Notes under the pieces: model-generated | Seen by the model: the letters and a program-made list of their open reading frames with translations, nothing else | The model's database searches: none | Told to the model about the DNA's origin: nothing | Program-made: the position numbers and the translations under genes | Source of the DNA: JANWXD01 sp037446115 | Lineage (GTDB): Bacteria > Acidobacteriota > Terriglobia > Bryobacterales > Bryobacteraceae | Length of the DNA stretch: 26,301 nucleotides | Assembly (NCBI GenBank): GCA_037446115.1 | Contig: JBBIJF010000044.1 | Span: forward strand, 1 to 26,301 | Direction: 5' to 3' | Part shown: one piece after another, positions 1-7,681 of the stretch | How positions within the stretch are numbered: the first letter of the stretch is position 1 | How the letters are laid out: each line of letters opens with the position of its first letter

Positions 1-167
1 AGCCAGGCGGCGTTTTGTTCGCTTCCGGGACGGGAAAAGTTGTCGATGAGGAGGACGCGGCGGCCGTTGCGGAGGTAGTAGTCGGCGAGGTTGGAGCCGA
101 TGAAGCCGGCGCCGCCGGTGATGGCGACGGGAGCCTCGGTGCCTCCAAGGGCGTCATGGTTCGACAT
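1..167 (-). CDS. NAD-dependent epimerase/dehydratase, N-terminal fragment
   Basis: Only the first 55 codons are in the window; the gene continues past the left edge. After a short N-terminal extension (MSNHDALGGTEAP) comes a Rossmann dinucleotide-binding motif, ITGGAGFIGSNLADYYL, then a second strand ending in LLIDNFSRPGSEQNAAW. The G-x-x-G-x-x-G loop identifies an extended short-chain dehydrogenase of the nucleotide-sugar epimerase/dehydratase type. The DNFSRPGSEQN stretch resembles CDP-paratose/tyvelose 2-epimerase-like members, but the fragment is too short to fix the substrate. The ATG is preceded by GAGGG about eight bases upstream. It follows the methyltransferase gene on the same strand after about 195 bp and probably belongs to the same surface-sugar block. 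Confidence 0.85.
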   Translation of the reverse strand, partial: MSNHDALGGTEAPVAITGGAGFIGSNLADYYLRNGRRVLLIDNFSRPGSEQNAAW

Positions 168-267
168 TTGTTTTTCCCTCGCGCTTATTCCATCGGCCGT
201 TCCGAGGCCGGGGTGCAGTTTCAGGGCCTACCGAGCCACGTACTTGCAGGGCGTCTTGCATCCGCCC

Positions 268-276
268 AGGATAGCA
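268..276 (-). promoter_or_regulatory. Possible extended -10 promoter upstream of the epimerase
   Basis: On the minus strand the 195-bp gap between methyltransferase stop and epimerase start contains TGCTATCCT, an extended -10 form (TGnTATCCT), followed by GGGCGGA. A near-identical string, TGCTATCCTGGGAGGA, occurs in the gap before the second sulfatase-like gene (5277-5285). No convincing -35 box sits 17 bp upstream. The repetition of the motif in front of two genes of the same block is the main support. Nothing else was recognised in 168-362. Confidence 0.3.
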
Positions 277-362
277 GAATCATTTGTCCAAAGGCGCCAC
301 GAGCCGCGCGCTCCTTCTGCGGTGCCGGCCGGTGGGACGGTAGGTCTTCTGTGGCAATCCTG

Positions 363-1208
363 TTAATGGCGAACCGGAGATCCGACGAGCACCTTAAAGG
401 CGAACAAACTTCTGAGTCCGAATGCGAGATCCAAAGGGCGGAATCCGTTCCGTTCCAGGATGCGGCGGCCCTCGCGAAGGGACCGGAGTTGGGAGATCTC
501 CGGCGGATGAAAACGGAATTCTTTCCGGCCAAGAAGGTGGATCAAGCTCTGTATACCACTCAGCATCTTCTGGGGTAAGGAATCCCGGCCGGGCCAAAAC
601 AAAATGAGGCGCGCCTCTTGCTTGAGCACCCGGCGGAACTCTGTAAGAATCCGGTCAATCTCCTCATGGGTGAAGTGTTCCATCACTCCCACATTCCACA
701 ACCCGTCGAGGCTGTTACTGGGAAACGGCAGTTGGACGATATCTCCAGCCAGGCGCACATCCATGACCGGGTGACAACGTTTCAGGACGGAGGGCACAAT
801 GTCGAGCGCGATGAAAACCCGTTTGCCCCCCAGCTTGTCCAAACGCATGGACGTTTCAGAGGTACCGGAACCTGCCTCCAGGAAGACTCCGTGCTCCGGA
901 AAGTAGCGATGGCAGTAATAACGGACTGTCCGCGAGAACACCTCCTTGCGGTACCAGCTAAAGAACCGTTGTGCGGCTGTCTGCTGGCGCGCATCCCTCC
1001 AGTGATCGGTCCAATCCTCCGCGGCTGTGTGACTGGAGCCCACGCGGAAGTCGGCGATGCCGTCTTCGAGAGGGTAGACGGCCTCGCATCGGCGGCATTG
1101 AAGAATGGTTGTGCCGCCGGCGAGGGAACCATGACAACGGGGACAGGCTACGAGAGTGAGAAGTTCGGTGAGGGGGATCCCCGGGGCCCGGTTGGTGGCT
1201 GCCGTCAT
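363..1208 (-). CDS. Class I SAM-dependent methyltransferase with N-terminal zinc ribbon
   Basis: A 281-residue protein in two parts. Residues about 16-55 form a Trm112-like zinc ribbon, with C22-x2-C25 and C38-x2-C41 followed by YPLEDGIADF, a pattern often fused to methyltransferases of surface-glycan loci. Residues about 105-220 carry the SAM-binding fold: FLEAGSGTSETS is motif I (the usual GxGxG is altered to GSGTS), ALDIVP the acidic strand, LPFPSNSLDGLWNVGVMEHF the post-motif region and EFRRVLKQEARLILF motif IV. The product is soluble and probably methylates a sugar or polyprenyl-linked intermediate; the substrate cannot be read from the sequence. It lies 24 bp downstream of the glycosyltransferase gene on the same strand, which suggests co-transcription. 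The Shine-Dalgarno (SD) sequence is weak. Confidence 0.9.
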   Translation of the reverse strand: MTAATNRAPGIPLTELLTLVACPRCHGSLAGGTTILQCRRCEAVYPLEDGIADFRVGSSHTAAEDWTDHWRDARQQTAAQRFFSWYRKEVFSRTVRYYCHRYFPEHGVFLEAGSGTSETSMRLDKLGGKRVFIALDIVPSVLKRCHPVMDVRLAGDIVQLPFPSNSLDGLWNVGVMEHFTHEEIDRILTEFRRVLKQEARLILFWPGRDSLPQKMLSGIQSLIHLLGRKEFRFHPPEISQLRSLREGRRILERNGFRPLDLAFGLRSLFAFKVLVGSPVRH

Positions 1209-1232
1209 GGTCTGAAGTTCCCCACAGGGATT

Positions 1233-3032
1233 CTAGCGCCGGTCCTGGGCGGGCGCGGTGGGTTGCGGTCTTGGCACCAAGACGCTGACCTCATCGAAAA
1301 GATAGGGAGGCGTCTCGGTGGGTTGCGTTTGCCATCCCGCCGGAATGCGCTCGATCTCCTCATAGTGGTCCAGAAGTTTTTCACGGATTCCACTCGACTT
1401 CGGCCACAGGAAATGATCGTACCAAAAATCGGGTGAGTGCAGGCGGCGGACGAGTATTTTGGCGTAATGGCGACGTTCTATACGTTTTAAAACTCCCGAG
1501 AAGTCGCCGGTATGAGAGTAACCGCGCTCTCCGATGCACGGGGCGCGATCGCGCATGACGACGCCACGCGCGAGGTAAATCCAGGAACCGGCATCGAGCA
1601 AGATGGAGCGGGCGGGGGCACTTTGAAACTGGCGCTCGATTTGCGTCACGTAGTCATAGGCCTCTCGCGGGATGGCGGGTAGCGGTACGCGGATGAATCC
1701 CATACCTCCGAACAGCAGAAGGAGTCCGACAGTTGTCAAGGCGGCCCGAAACCAGCAAAGCCAGGTTGTGCTCCGAGCGACCGGCCGGAGCAGGGCCGGC
1801 CAGATCCGCTGGAGCGCCACCAGGAACCAGACCATTGCCAGCATCGAGCCCGGCCCGATGTGGTTCATCATCCAGGCAATGCCGCTCGAGTAGATTTCAG
1901 TCAGGGTAAGCAGCAGCCAGACGAACCACGGACCGAGCAACGCGGGCAGTGCTGCGCCTCGTAGCAAGGCCCATGCCCCCACCAACCCGGCGGCCACATA
2001 CGGGGATATGGCTAGTAAGTGCCGGAAACCCCGCAGCGGGGATACGCCGTGCGCACCGAGTACGGTCAACACCCAATAGCGAAACGGCTCGCCCCATAGC
2101 AAGTAGCCTGCGGCGATGAGCAAGGCGGCGAAAGCCGAGCCCGCCACAAGCACAGTGAGTACACGGGCCAAGGAGCGCGGCCGGTCGAAAGCGGCCAGGT
2201 ACAGTACAAACAGGGGCAGCCAAACGAGGAGGCTCTGTTTCACAGCAAAGCCGATTCCGGGCAGAACGATCATTGCGAAAAGGCAGCTCCGGCTGCGGCA
2301 GAGCACATAGTTCAGCAAGACGTAGTAGGCCGCCGCGCAGACGAGCAGCGAGAGCGCATCGTTGTGCAAGTTGTGTGTGAACGGGTTCGTCAGGGGATTG
2401 GTCGCCGCCAAAAACAGGAGGGGTACGGTCAGCACGGGCCACAATTTCGAGGCGGGGCCGGCGACGGAGAGGCCGCTGATGCGGGCCAGCTTCTGACAGC
2501 AGGCAGAGGCGAGGGCGAGCGCCCCGAGGACGAAACATACCTGGATGATTCGGTATGCCGGAACGGACGTAGGCTTGCGGGCCAGCGCGGCCAGTGCGTA
2601 GGTGATCAGCTGCGCCCCAGGCGGATACGTGAAGGACTCGTTGTTGCGTTCGTCCGTATACAGCGGATAGCCCGTGCGGAACTTGATGATGTCGTTGACG
2701 AAGTCGCTTTCGGACCAGATGAGGATGTCAGCCGGGAACAGGATGGCGGGCAGCGTCGAGTACAACCATGTGCCGCACATCAGGACGGTTGCGGGAACGA
2801 GCAGAAGCAGGGCGGTCTGGCCCGGCTCGGCCGAACGGCGCCGCCTGAGAACATATGCCGCCGGTGGTGCGACAAGCAACAGCAGAAACATCACCGCCGT
2901 TGCCAGGACGCGGCGCTCCGGATCGGGGAAGGCCGATTCCAGCCGGGACAGCAGCCAGGCCACAGGGACGGCCGCTGCCAGCGCCGCGGCGCCGATCCCC
3001 CAGGTTGCCAACGGAGTCCGGGCGAGCTGCAT
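1233..3032 (-). CDS. Polytopic membrane glycosyltransferase-like protein (GT-C type)
   Basis: A 599-residue, very hydrophobic protein with roughly ten or eleven membrane segments and a soluble C-terminal tail (about 460-599). After the first three segments a large loop contains IWSESDFVNDIIKFRTGYPL followed by YTDERNNESFTYPPGAQL. An acidic residue early in the first large external loop and a downstream YPPG are typical of GT-C glycosyltransferases that use polyprenyl-phosphate sugars (PMT, ArnT and DUF2029-like families). No family member is recognised precisely, so donor and acceptor are unknown. The gene sits 22 bp after the second sulfatase-like gene and 24 bp before the methyltransferase, so it is probably part of one operon that decorates a surface glycan or lipid. 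No clear SD precedes the ATG. Confidence 0.8.
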   Translation of the reverse strand: MQLARTPLATWGIGAAALAAAVPVAWLLSRLESAFPDPERRVLATAVMFLLLLVAPPAAYVLRRRRSAEPGQTALLLLVPATVLMCGTWLYSTLPAILFPADILIWSESDFVNDIIKFRTGYPLYTDERNNESFTYPPGAQLITYALAALARKPTSVPAYRIIQVCFVLGALALASACCQKLARISGLSVAGPASKLWPVLTVPLLFLAATNPLTNPFTHNLHNDALSLLVCAAAYYVLLNYVLCRSRSCLFAMIVLPGIGFAVKQSLLVWLPLFVLYLAAFDRPRSLARVLTVLVAGSAFAALLIAAGYLLWGEPFRYWVLTVLGAHGVSPLRGFRHLLAISPYVAAGLVGAWALLRGAALPALLGPWFVWLLLTLTEIYSSGIAWMMNHIGPGSMLAMVWFLVALQRIWPALLRPVARSTTWLCWFRAALTTVGLLLLFGGMGFIRVPLPAIPREAYDYVTQIERQFQSAPARSILLDAGSWIYLARGVVMRDRAPCIGERGYSHTGDFSGVLKRIERRHYAKILVRRLHSPDFWYDHFLWPKSSGIREKLLDHYEEIERIPAGWQTQPTETPPYLFDEVSVLVPRPQPTAPAQDRR

Positions 3033-3054
3033 CAGGCGTGGAGGGAACCGGCAC

Positions 3055-3554
3055 TCATTGTGTATAGCCCAGGGACCTCAGCCGCCGCAGGGTTTCCGCG
3101 TCCGGCGAGCGGGCCGGTGCTTGTCGTTTCGCGACCACGCGCCGCTCCAGTTCCGCCAGCAGGGAGGCGGCAATGGCCGGATGCGCGGCGTAGAGGTTGC
3201 GGGTTTCGGCCGGATCGGATTCCAGGTGGTAGAGCTCGCGCTTCCCGCGGGTGTCTGCGATGAGTTTGTACGGCCAGCGGATCGCGGCACGCTCGACGCG
3301 GCGGAAACGGGGATGAAGCTGGACGAGGAACGCATTCGGGTACGATTCCGCCAGCAAGGTTCTGGGCGCGGCGGCCTCCGGGCGGCGCAAGGATACGCCT
3401 TCAACCGGCACAGGGAGAGGAAGCCCGGCGGTGTCGAGCACGGTGGGAAAGATGTCCACCAGGCTTGCGGGCTGTTGTACGGTAATGCCCTGGCGCTGGC
3501 CGGGGTATTTGATCAGCAGGGGGATGCGGATCTGGTTGTTGTACACCGACATGA
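3055..3554. repeat. 500-bp near-identical tract shared with 5328-5827 (copy 1)
   Basis: This stretch, the 3' end of the downstream sulfatase-like gene, aligns without a gap to 5328-5827, the 3' end of the upstream paralogue, at a constant offset of 2273 bp. Counting by eye gives about 18 mismatches in 500 bp (about 96% identity), clustered near the stop codon. Similarity falls sharply just beyond 3554, after the codons for the S-V-Y-N-N-Q block. The longest mismatch-free run spans about 3289-3402. Confidence 0.9.
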
Positions 3555-5199
3555 TGTGAAAGAGGTGGCCGCGGCTCCCGAAGGCCTGTCCGTGGTCCGA
3601 CGTGACAATGATGGTTGTGTCGTCATACAGGCCCAGCTCGCGCAAACGTTTCACAAGGTCTCGGAGAGCGGAATCGACGTAGGCGATCGCGGCATCGTAA
3701 TAGGCGATCAGGTCCGCCCGCTCGGCCGCGGTCAGCGGGCGCCGCAGTCCCGCGACGTCGCTCCACAGCGCCGGCGCGTCCATGCCGAGGCGGGTGCTTA
3801 CGGGAAACCGTGTGTCGAATGGCGGCGGTGGCAGGATCAGGTCATGGGCGTCGAGATAATTTATGAAAAGAAAAAACGGTCGCCGGATCCGGGCGAAGTG
3901 GTTGAGCAAGTCCAGCGCCTTCTGATTGATTTCTCCGGCGGGGCTCGACTCCCGGGAAGCTTCCCGTGGAGCGAAGGTTCGCACGAGAGTGGTTCGCAGG
4001 GGCTGTCGAAGGAAGAACGGGCGGTGCTTTCCCCAGAATGGCGTCGGAACTTCATAATAAGCGAAGCCCTGATGAAGGTTGTAGGCTTCGCTGAGATAGG
4101 CATAGTTGGCCACGACGGCGGCCGTAGCGTAACCTGCCTGTGAAAGTACTTCCGCGAGCGTGAGGTGTCTGTCGGCGAGGGGCGCTCCGTAATCGCCTTT
4201 CGGGTCCTGGGCAGGGTCGGCCGGATGCGCTCCGTGCGTGAACCCGTACAGGCCCGTGAACAGGGAGGCGTGGCTGGTCAGCGTCATAGCCCCCGTAGCG
4301 TAGGCGTGGCGATAAAGGGTGGCTCCGCGCGCGAAATTCCGCAGGAAAGGCGTGGTGTCTCGGTCGCACCCGTATGCCGACAGATGATCCGCGCGCACCG
4401 TGTCCCAGACTAAGATGACAACGTTTGGACGCTTCGTTGCACTTGCCGGCCGGCCCGGGCTGAGGTTGGCGAGTCTGGCGGAGGCGGGCGGAAGAAAAGC
4501 CGCCGTCAGGACCACACCGGCGACGAGAACGGTGAGCACGACCTGCGCGGCCGGATTCCGGCTTGTGACAACGTTCATGCGGCGCCAGAGGGTACACCAC
4601 GCCGAAGAAACCAGGGCCACGGTGAGAAAGCCGGCGGCAGCGACCGCGTTGCGGGCCCAAGGATCGCTCCGGCCGAAAAACATCCACGTCACCCAAAGAC
4701 ATCCCAGGACGGCTGCGCTGCTGCTCCAGGGGTTGGCGAGAAACGCGGTACGTTGCGCCCACCGATCGGATAATGCGCTTGCCGTCTGGAGGATGAAAAA
4801 CACCGCCAAGAGAAGAAGCGCTGCGGCCCCCAGACCATCGCGGGTGAAGGGCCGGCTCAGGTGCAGCGTGAGAGCGGCGGTGACGCTCAGGGCCGCGCAT
4901 GAGCGAAGGAAGGATTGCGGGGGTCGAAAGCCGAAAGGTTGCCGCCGTGCCAGCAGCCAGGCGACAAGTCCGAGCGCGGCTCCGGATACAGCCCCGGCCA
5001 AGAGGTAGACGGCAAACACAAGGGCTGTGAATTCGGCATTCGAGGAAGGTCGCATGTAGCCTCGCGGCAGGAGCCGCGGCGCCAGTTCGGCAAAGAGCGC
5101 TTCCACGCAAGCGTAAGCCGCCCACGCCAGTGCACCCCAAACGGCGCCCGCGCCGATCCAGCCGGCAAGGGAATGGTGCGGCGGCAGAGGTTCTTCCAT
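3055..5199 (-). CDS. Membrane-anchored sulfatase-like protein (downstream tandem copy)
   Basis: A 714-residue protein: about six or seven membrane segments in the first 240 residues, then an alkaline-phosphatase-superfamily sulfatase domain, presumably periplasmic. Visible blocks are PNVVILVWDTVRADH (metal Asp), GAMTLTSHASLFTGLY (nucleophile region), IVTSDHGQAFG (metal Asp-His) and the C-terminal LRRLRSLGYTQ. The position that is formylglycine-forming Cys/Ser in true sulfatases (C/S-x-P-x-R) aligns with Thr in T-L-T-S-H. Thr nucleophiles occur in phosphoethanolamine and phosphoglycerol transferases of this superfamily, so transferase or phosphodiesterase activity is as likely as sulfatase. 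The ATG at 5199 matches the N-terminus of the paralogue. A longer frame begins with GTG at 5331, overlapping the upstream stop as GTGA, but its 44 extra residues have no counterpart in the paralogue. Confidence 0.88.
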   Translation of the reverse strand: MEEPLPPHHSLAGWIGAGAVWGALAWAAYACVEALFAELAPRLLPRGYMRPSSNAEFTALVFAVYLLAGAVSGAALGLVAWLLARRQPFGFRPPQSFLRSCAALSVTAALTLHLSRPFTRDGLGAAALLLLAVFFILQTASALSDRWAQRTAFLANPWSSSAAVLGCLWVTWMFFGRSDPWARNAVAAAGFLTVALVSSAWCTLWRRMNVVTSRNPAAQVVLTVLVAGVVLTAAFLPPASARLANLSPGRPASATKRPNVVILVWDTVRADHLSAYGCDRDTTPFLRNFARGATLYRHAYATGAMTLTSHASLFTGLYGFTHGAHPADPAQDPKGDYGAPLADRHLTLAEVLSQAGYATAAVVANYAYLSEAYNLHQGFAYYEVPTPFWGKHRPFFLRQPLRTTLVRTFAPREASRESSPAGEINQKALDLLNHFARIRRPFFLFINYLDAHDLILPPPPFDTRFPVSTRLGMDAPALWSDVAGLRRPLTAAERADLIAYYDAAIAYVDSALRDLVKRLRELGLYDDTTIIVTSDHGQAFGSRGHLFHIMSVYNNQIRIPLLIKYPGQRQGITVQQPASLVDIFPTVLDTAGLPLPVPVEGVSLRRPEAAAPRTLLAESYPNAFLVQLHPRFRRVERAAIRWPYKLIADTRGKRELYHLESDPAETRNLYAAHPAIAASLLAELERRVVAKRQAPARSPDAETLRRLRSLGYTQ

Positions 5200-5276
5200 G
5201 CCCTTCGGTGAGCGCACTATCTCTGCCCCTCTCACGGCGACTTGTCGCCTCCAGCACGGATCACGAAATTCCTCCC

Positions 5277-5285
5277 AGGATAGCA
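5277..5285 (-). promoter_or_regulatory. Possible extended -10 promoter and leader before the second sulfatase-like gene
   Basis: The 128-bp gap between the two sulfatase-like genes carries TGCTATCCTGGGAGGA on the minus strand, matching the motif at 268-276 in 15 of 16 positions. It would give a leader of about 70 nt before the ATG at 5199. Within that leader a strong SD (GGGAGG) precedes a GTG at 5264 that opens a ten-codon frame ending in TGA at 5232. The frame contains a small hairpin, GGCGA-CAAG-TCGCC (5236-5249). No good -35 is present. The leader frame may be chance. Confidence 0.3.
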
Positions 5286-5327
5286 AGAAATGTGCCTCCC
5301 GGCCGGCACTCGTGCGTCCGCGGTAAC

Positions 5328-5827
5328 TCACTGCGTATAGCCCAGGGACCTGAGCCGCCGCAGGGTTTCGGCGTCGCGCCGGCGGGCCGGCGCTTGTCGT
5401 TTCGCGGCCGCGCGCCGCTCCAGTTCCGCCAGCAGGGAGGCGGCAATGGCCGGATGCGCGGCGTAGAGGTTGCGGGTTTCGGCCGGATCGGATTCCAGGT
5501 CGTAGAGCTCGCGCTTGCCGCGGGTGTCTGCGACGAGTTTGTACGGCCAGCGGATCGCGGCGCGCTCGACGCGGCGGAAACGGGGATGAAGCTGGACGAG
5601 GAACGCATTCGGGTACGATTCCGCCAGCAAGGTTCTGGGCGCGGCGGCCTCCGGGCGGCGCAAGGATACGCCTTCGACCGGCGCAGGGAGAGGAAGCCCG
5701 GCGGTGTCGAGCACGGTGGGAAAGATGTCCACCAGGCTTGCGGGCTGTTCTACGATAATGCCCTGGCGCTGGCCGGGGTATTTGATCAGCAGGGGGATGC
5801 GGATCTGGTTGTTGTACACCGACATGA
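5328..5827. repeat. 500-bp near-identical tract shared with 3055-3554 (copy 2)
   Basis: Partner of the tract at 3055-3554. It covers the stop codon and the last 164 codons or so of the upstream sulfatase-like gene. No terminal inverted repeats or target-site duplication were seen at its limits, so it looks like homologous gene conversion or unequal recombination between the tandem genes rather than a mobile element. Confidence 0.9.
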
Positions 5828-7463
5828 CGTGGAACAGGTGATTCCGCCGTCCGAAGGCTTCTCCGTGGTCTGACGTGAGGATGATGAGCGTGTTGTCGTA
5901 CTGCCCCAGCCGGCGCAGCTCCTCAATCAGACCGCGCAAGCAGGAGTCGAGGTAGGCCAGCGAGGCGTCATAGCGGGATATGAGTTGGGCGCGCTCGGAT
6001 GGCGAAAGTGGACGGCGTAACGCGGTCACCTCGATCGCTTTATCCGCGAAGTCCACGAATGATTCCTCTGAACGGCCGGCGAACATGTGGATGAAGGGCG
6101 CCGGCGGAGTATTGGGCTGGTGCGCGTCCATGTAGTTCAGGAACAGGAAAAACGGCCGCCCGGGGCGCGTGACGCGCTCAAGGATCGCCTGCGCCCGGCG
6201 GTTGATGTCCCCGGCTGCGCTGAAATCGCGGGTCATTTCCTCCGGCGCCAGCCACTGCGCCAGGCGCGTACGCACCGGCTGCCGGAGAAAAAACGGTTTT
6301 TGCCTTCCCCAGAAAGGAGCGCTTACCTCGTAATACCGGAAGCCCTGATTCAGGTTGAAGCCCTCGCTGAGGTAGGCGTGGTTGGCCACGACGGCGGCGG
6401 TCAGATAGCCGGCCTCGGACAGCACCTCCGCCAAGGTCACGTGGCTGTCAGCCAGCGGGGCTCCGAAGTCGCCGTCCGGGTCCTGGGCAGGGTCGGCGAG
6501 GTGTGCGCCGTGCGTGCTTCCATACAGACCAGTGAACAGGGAGGCGTGGCAGGTCAGCGTCATAGCCCCTGTGGCGTAGGCGCGGCGATAAAGGGTGGCT
6601 CCGCGCGCGAACTCCCGCAGGAAGGGCGTGGTGTCGCGGTCGTAGCCGTACACCGACAAATGGTCCGCCCGGACGGTGTCCAGCACCACCAGCAGGACGT
6701 TGGGGCGCTTCGCGCTGCCGGCGGCCGGCGTGGCGTTCAGATTTCGAAGTGAGCGGGTGGGCGGCGGATAGACGGCTGCGCCGATGACTGCGAGCGCCGC
6801 CACTGCCGCCAGGAGGCCGGGCCGCAAGGGGAGCAGAGTTGCGAGCCGCCGCGCGAGGGCGCGCAGGGCCCAGGAGGCCAGAGCCACGGTCACGAGGGCT
6901 CCGGCCGCGACGAGCCATCGGCTCAGTTCACGGGCTTCCCACAGAAACGTCCAGGTCACCCAGAGCGCCCCGAGCAGGATGAGGCTCGCAGCCCACGGGT
7001 TGGCGATAAACGCCGCCCGCCGGGCCCAGCGCTCCGACAGAACGCCGCCAAGCTGCAAGGCGGCGAGCACGATCGCAAGGGCCAGCGCCGCCAAGCCGAG
7101 TTCCCCGCGTACGTGCGGCCGGCTCAGATGGATGGTCAAGGCTACGGTGATGCTCAACGCCGCGCAGGAGGGCAAGAAGCTTGCCGGCGGCGAAAAGCCG
7201 AAGGGACGCCGGCGCCGGAGCAGCCATTCGAGCAGGCCCAGCGCGGCTCCGGATGCGGCGCCTGCCAGCAGGAAGATGGCGAACACGAAAAGGGTGAACC
7301 GGGAGTTCTCCAGGGGGCGCATGTAGCCGGCAGGGAGCAACCGCGGCGCCAGGGAGGCCAGAAAGGCCTCGACCGAAGCATACGCGGCCCAGCACAGTGC
7401 CCCGCAGGCAGCTCCGCGGCGAAGGTTCTGCGAGACGGACAGCAATAGCCCTGTCTGTTGCAC
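5328..7463 (-). CDS. Membrane-anchored sulfatase-like protein (upstream tandem copy)
   Basis: A 711-residue paralogue of the gene that follows it. The first 240 residues hold six or seven membrane segments. The hydrolase domain starts at RPNVLLVVLDTVRADH (metal Asp about residue 262). The nucleophile block is GAMTLTCHASLFTG, where Thr302 takes the formylglycine position and the Cys falls three residues later, so the Cys is not a formylglycine site. ILTSDHGEAFG supplies the second metal-binding pair. The N-terminal and middle parts differ widely from the paralogue, but the last 164 residues differ at only about nine positions. The start is GTG, supported by GAGGAG eight bases upstream. It is the first gene of a minus-strand block with a CRP-like palindrome about 100 bp upstream. 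Substrate is unknown; modification of a surface glycan or lipid head group is plausible. Confidence 0.9.
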   Translation of the reverse strand: MQQTGLLLSVSQNLRRGAACGALCWAAYASVEAFLASLAPRLLPAGYMRPLENSRFTLFVFAIFLLAGAASGAALGLLEWLLRRRRPFGFSPPASFLPSCAALSITVALTIHLSRPHVRGELGLAALALAIVLAALQLGGVLSERWARRAAFIANPWAASLILLGALWVTWTFLWEARELSRWLVAAGALVTVALASWALRALARRLATLLPLRPGLLAAVAALAVIGAAVYPPPTRSLRNLNATPAAGSAKRPNVLLVVLDTVRADHLSVYGYDRDTTPFLREFARGATLYRRAYATGAMTLTCHASLFTGLYGSTHGAHLADPAQDPDGDFGAPLADSHVTLAEVLSEAGYLTAAVVANHAYLSEGFNLNQGFRYYEVSAPFWGRQKPFFLRQPVRTRLAQWLAPEEMTRDFSAAGDINRRAQAILERVTRPGRPFFLFLNYMDAHQPNTPPAPFIHMFAGRSEESFVDFADKAIEVTALRRPLSPSERAQLISRYDASLAYLDSCLRGLIEELRRLGQYDNTLIILTSDHGEAFGRRNHLFHVMSVYNNQIRIPLLIKYPGQRQGIIVEQPASLVDIFPTVLDTAGLPLPAPVEGVSLRRPEAAAPRTLLAESYPNAFLVQLHPRFRRVERAAIRWPYKLVADTRGKRELYDLESDPAETRNLYAAHPAIAASLLAELERRAAAKRQAPARRRDAETLRRLRSLGYTQ

Positions 7464-7559
7464 GGACGATTCTCCTCTGGCTCCTCAAATCAGCATCGGC
7501 ACCTTGCGTGACTGTCCGCAGTGCCGCGCCGTAACAGCACAAATGGCCATGTGTAACGG

Positions 7560-7577
7560 TTGTGAATTATCTCACAA
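7560..7577. promoter_or_regulatory. CRP-type operator palindrome
   Basis: The 18-bp sequence TTGTGAATTATCTCACAA has perfect half-sites TGTGA-N6-TCACA (7561-7565 and 7572-7576), the consensus of Crp-family regulators. It lies in the 218-bp gap between the ferredoxin stop and the GTG of the first sulfatase-like gene, about 100 bp upstream of the latter. On the minus strand the centre also reads GATAAT, which could serve as a -10 box, but no fitting -35 was found. The site most plausibly regulates the sulfatase/glycan block. Binding in this organism is an inference. Confidence 0.55.
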
Positions 7578-7641
7578 ACCGAGGGCCTGTGTGTCCGTTG
7601 CGCAACTGCGTTCGCAGGCGGGTGGATCCGGCCTCTGCGGC

Positions 7642-7681
7642 GAGGAGTGCGATTTCCGTAAGAGGAGTGCGATTTCCGTAA
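7642..7681. repeat. Perfect tandem duplication of a 20-bp unit
   Basis: The unit GAGGAGTGCGATTTCCGTAA occurs twice without a mismatch, at 7642-7661 and 7662-7681. The second copy abuts the stop codon of the ferredoxin gene (TAA at 7684-7682 on the minus strand), so both copies lie directly 3' of that gene. No hairpin with a T-run is formed. It may be a recent slippage duplication. Confidence 0.9.

Noticed and set aside
2674..4143. A long plus-strand open frame (489 codons) opposite the glycosyltransferase and second sulfatase-like genes
   Set aside because: It is antisense to two well-supported genes, has Arg/Gly-rich composition without recognisable domains, and arises from high GC on the opposite strand.
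5200..5331. Forty-four-residue N-terminal extension of the second sulfatase-like gene starting at GTG 5331, with GTGA overlap
   Set aside because: The overlap is attractive, but the added residues have no counterpart in the paralogue, whereas the Met at 5199 aligns with the paralogue's N-terminus.
3055..5827. Mobile element as the cause of the duplicated 500-bp tract
   Set aside because: No transposase, terminal inverted repeats or target-site duplications were seen; the tracts are colinear ends of homologous genes.
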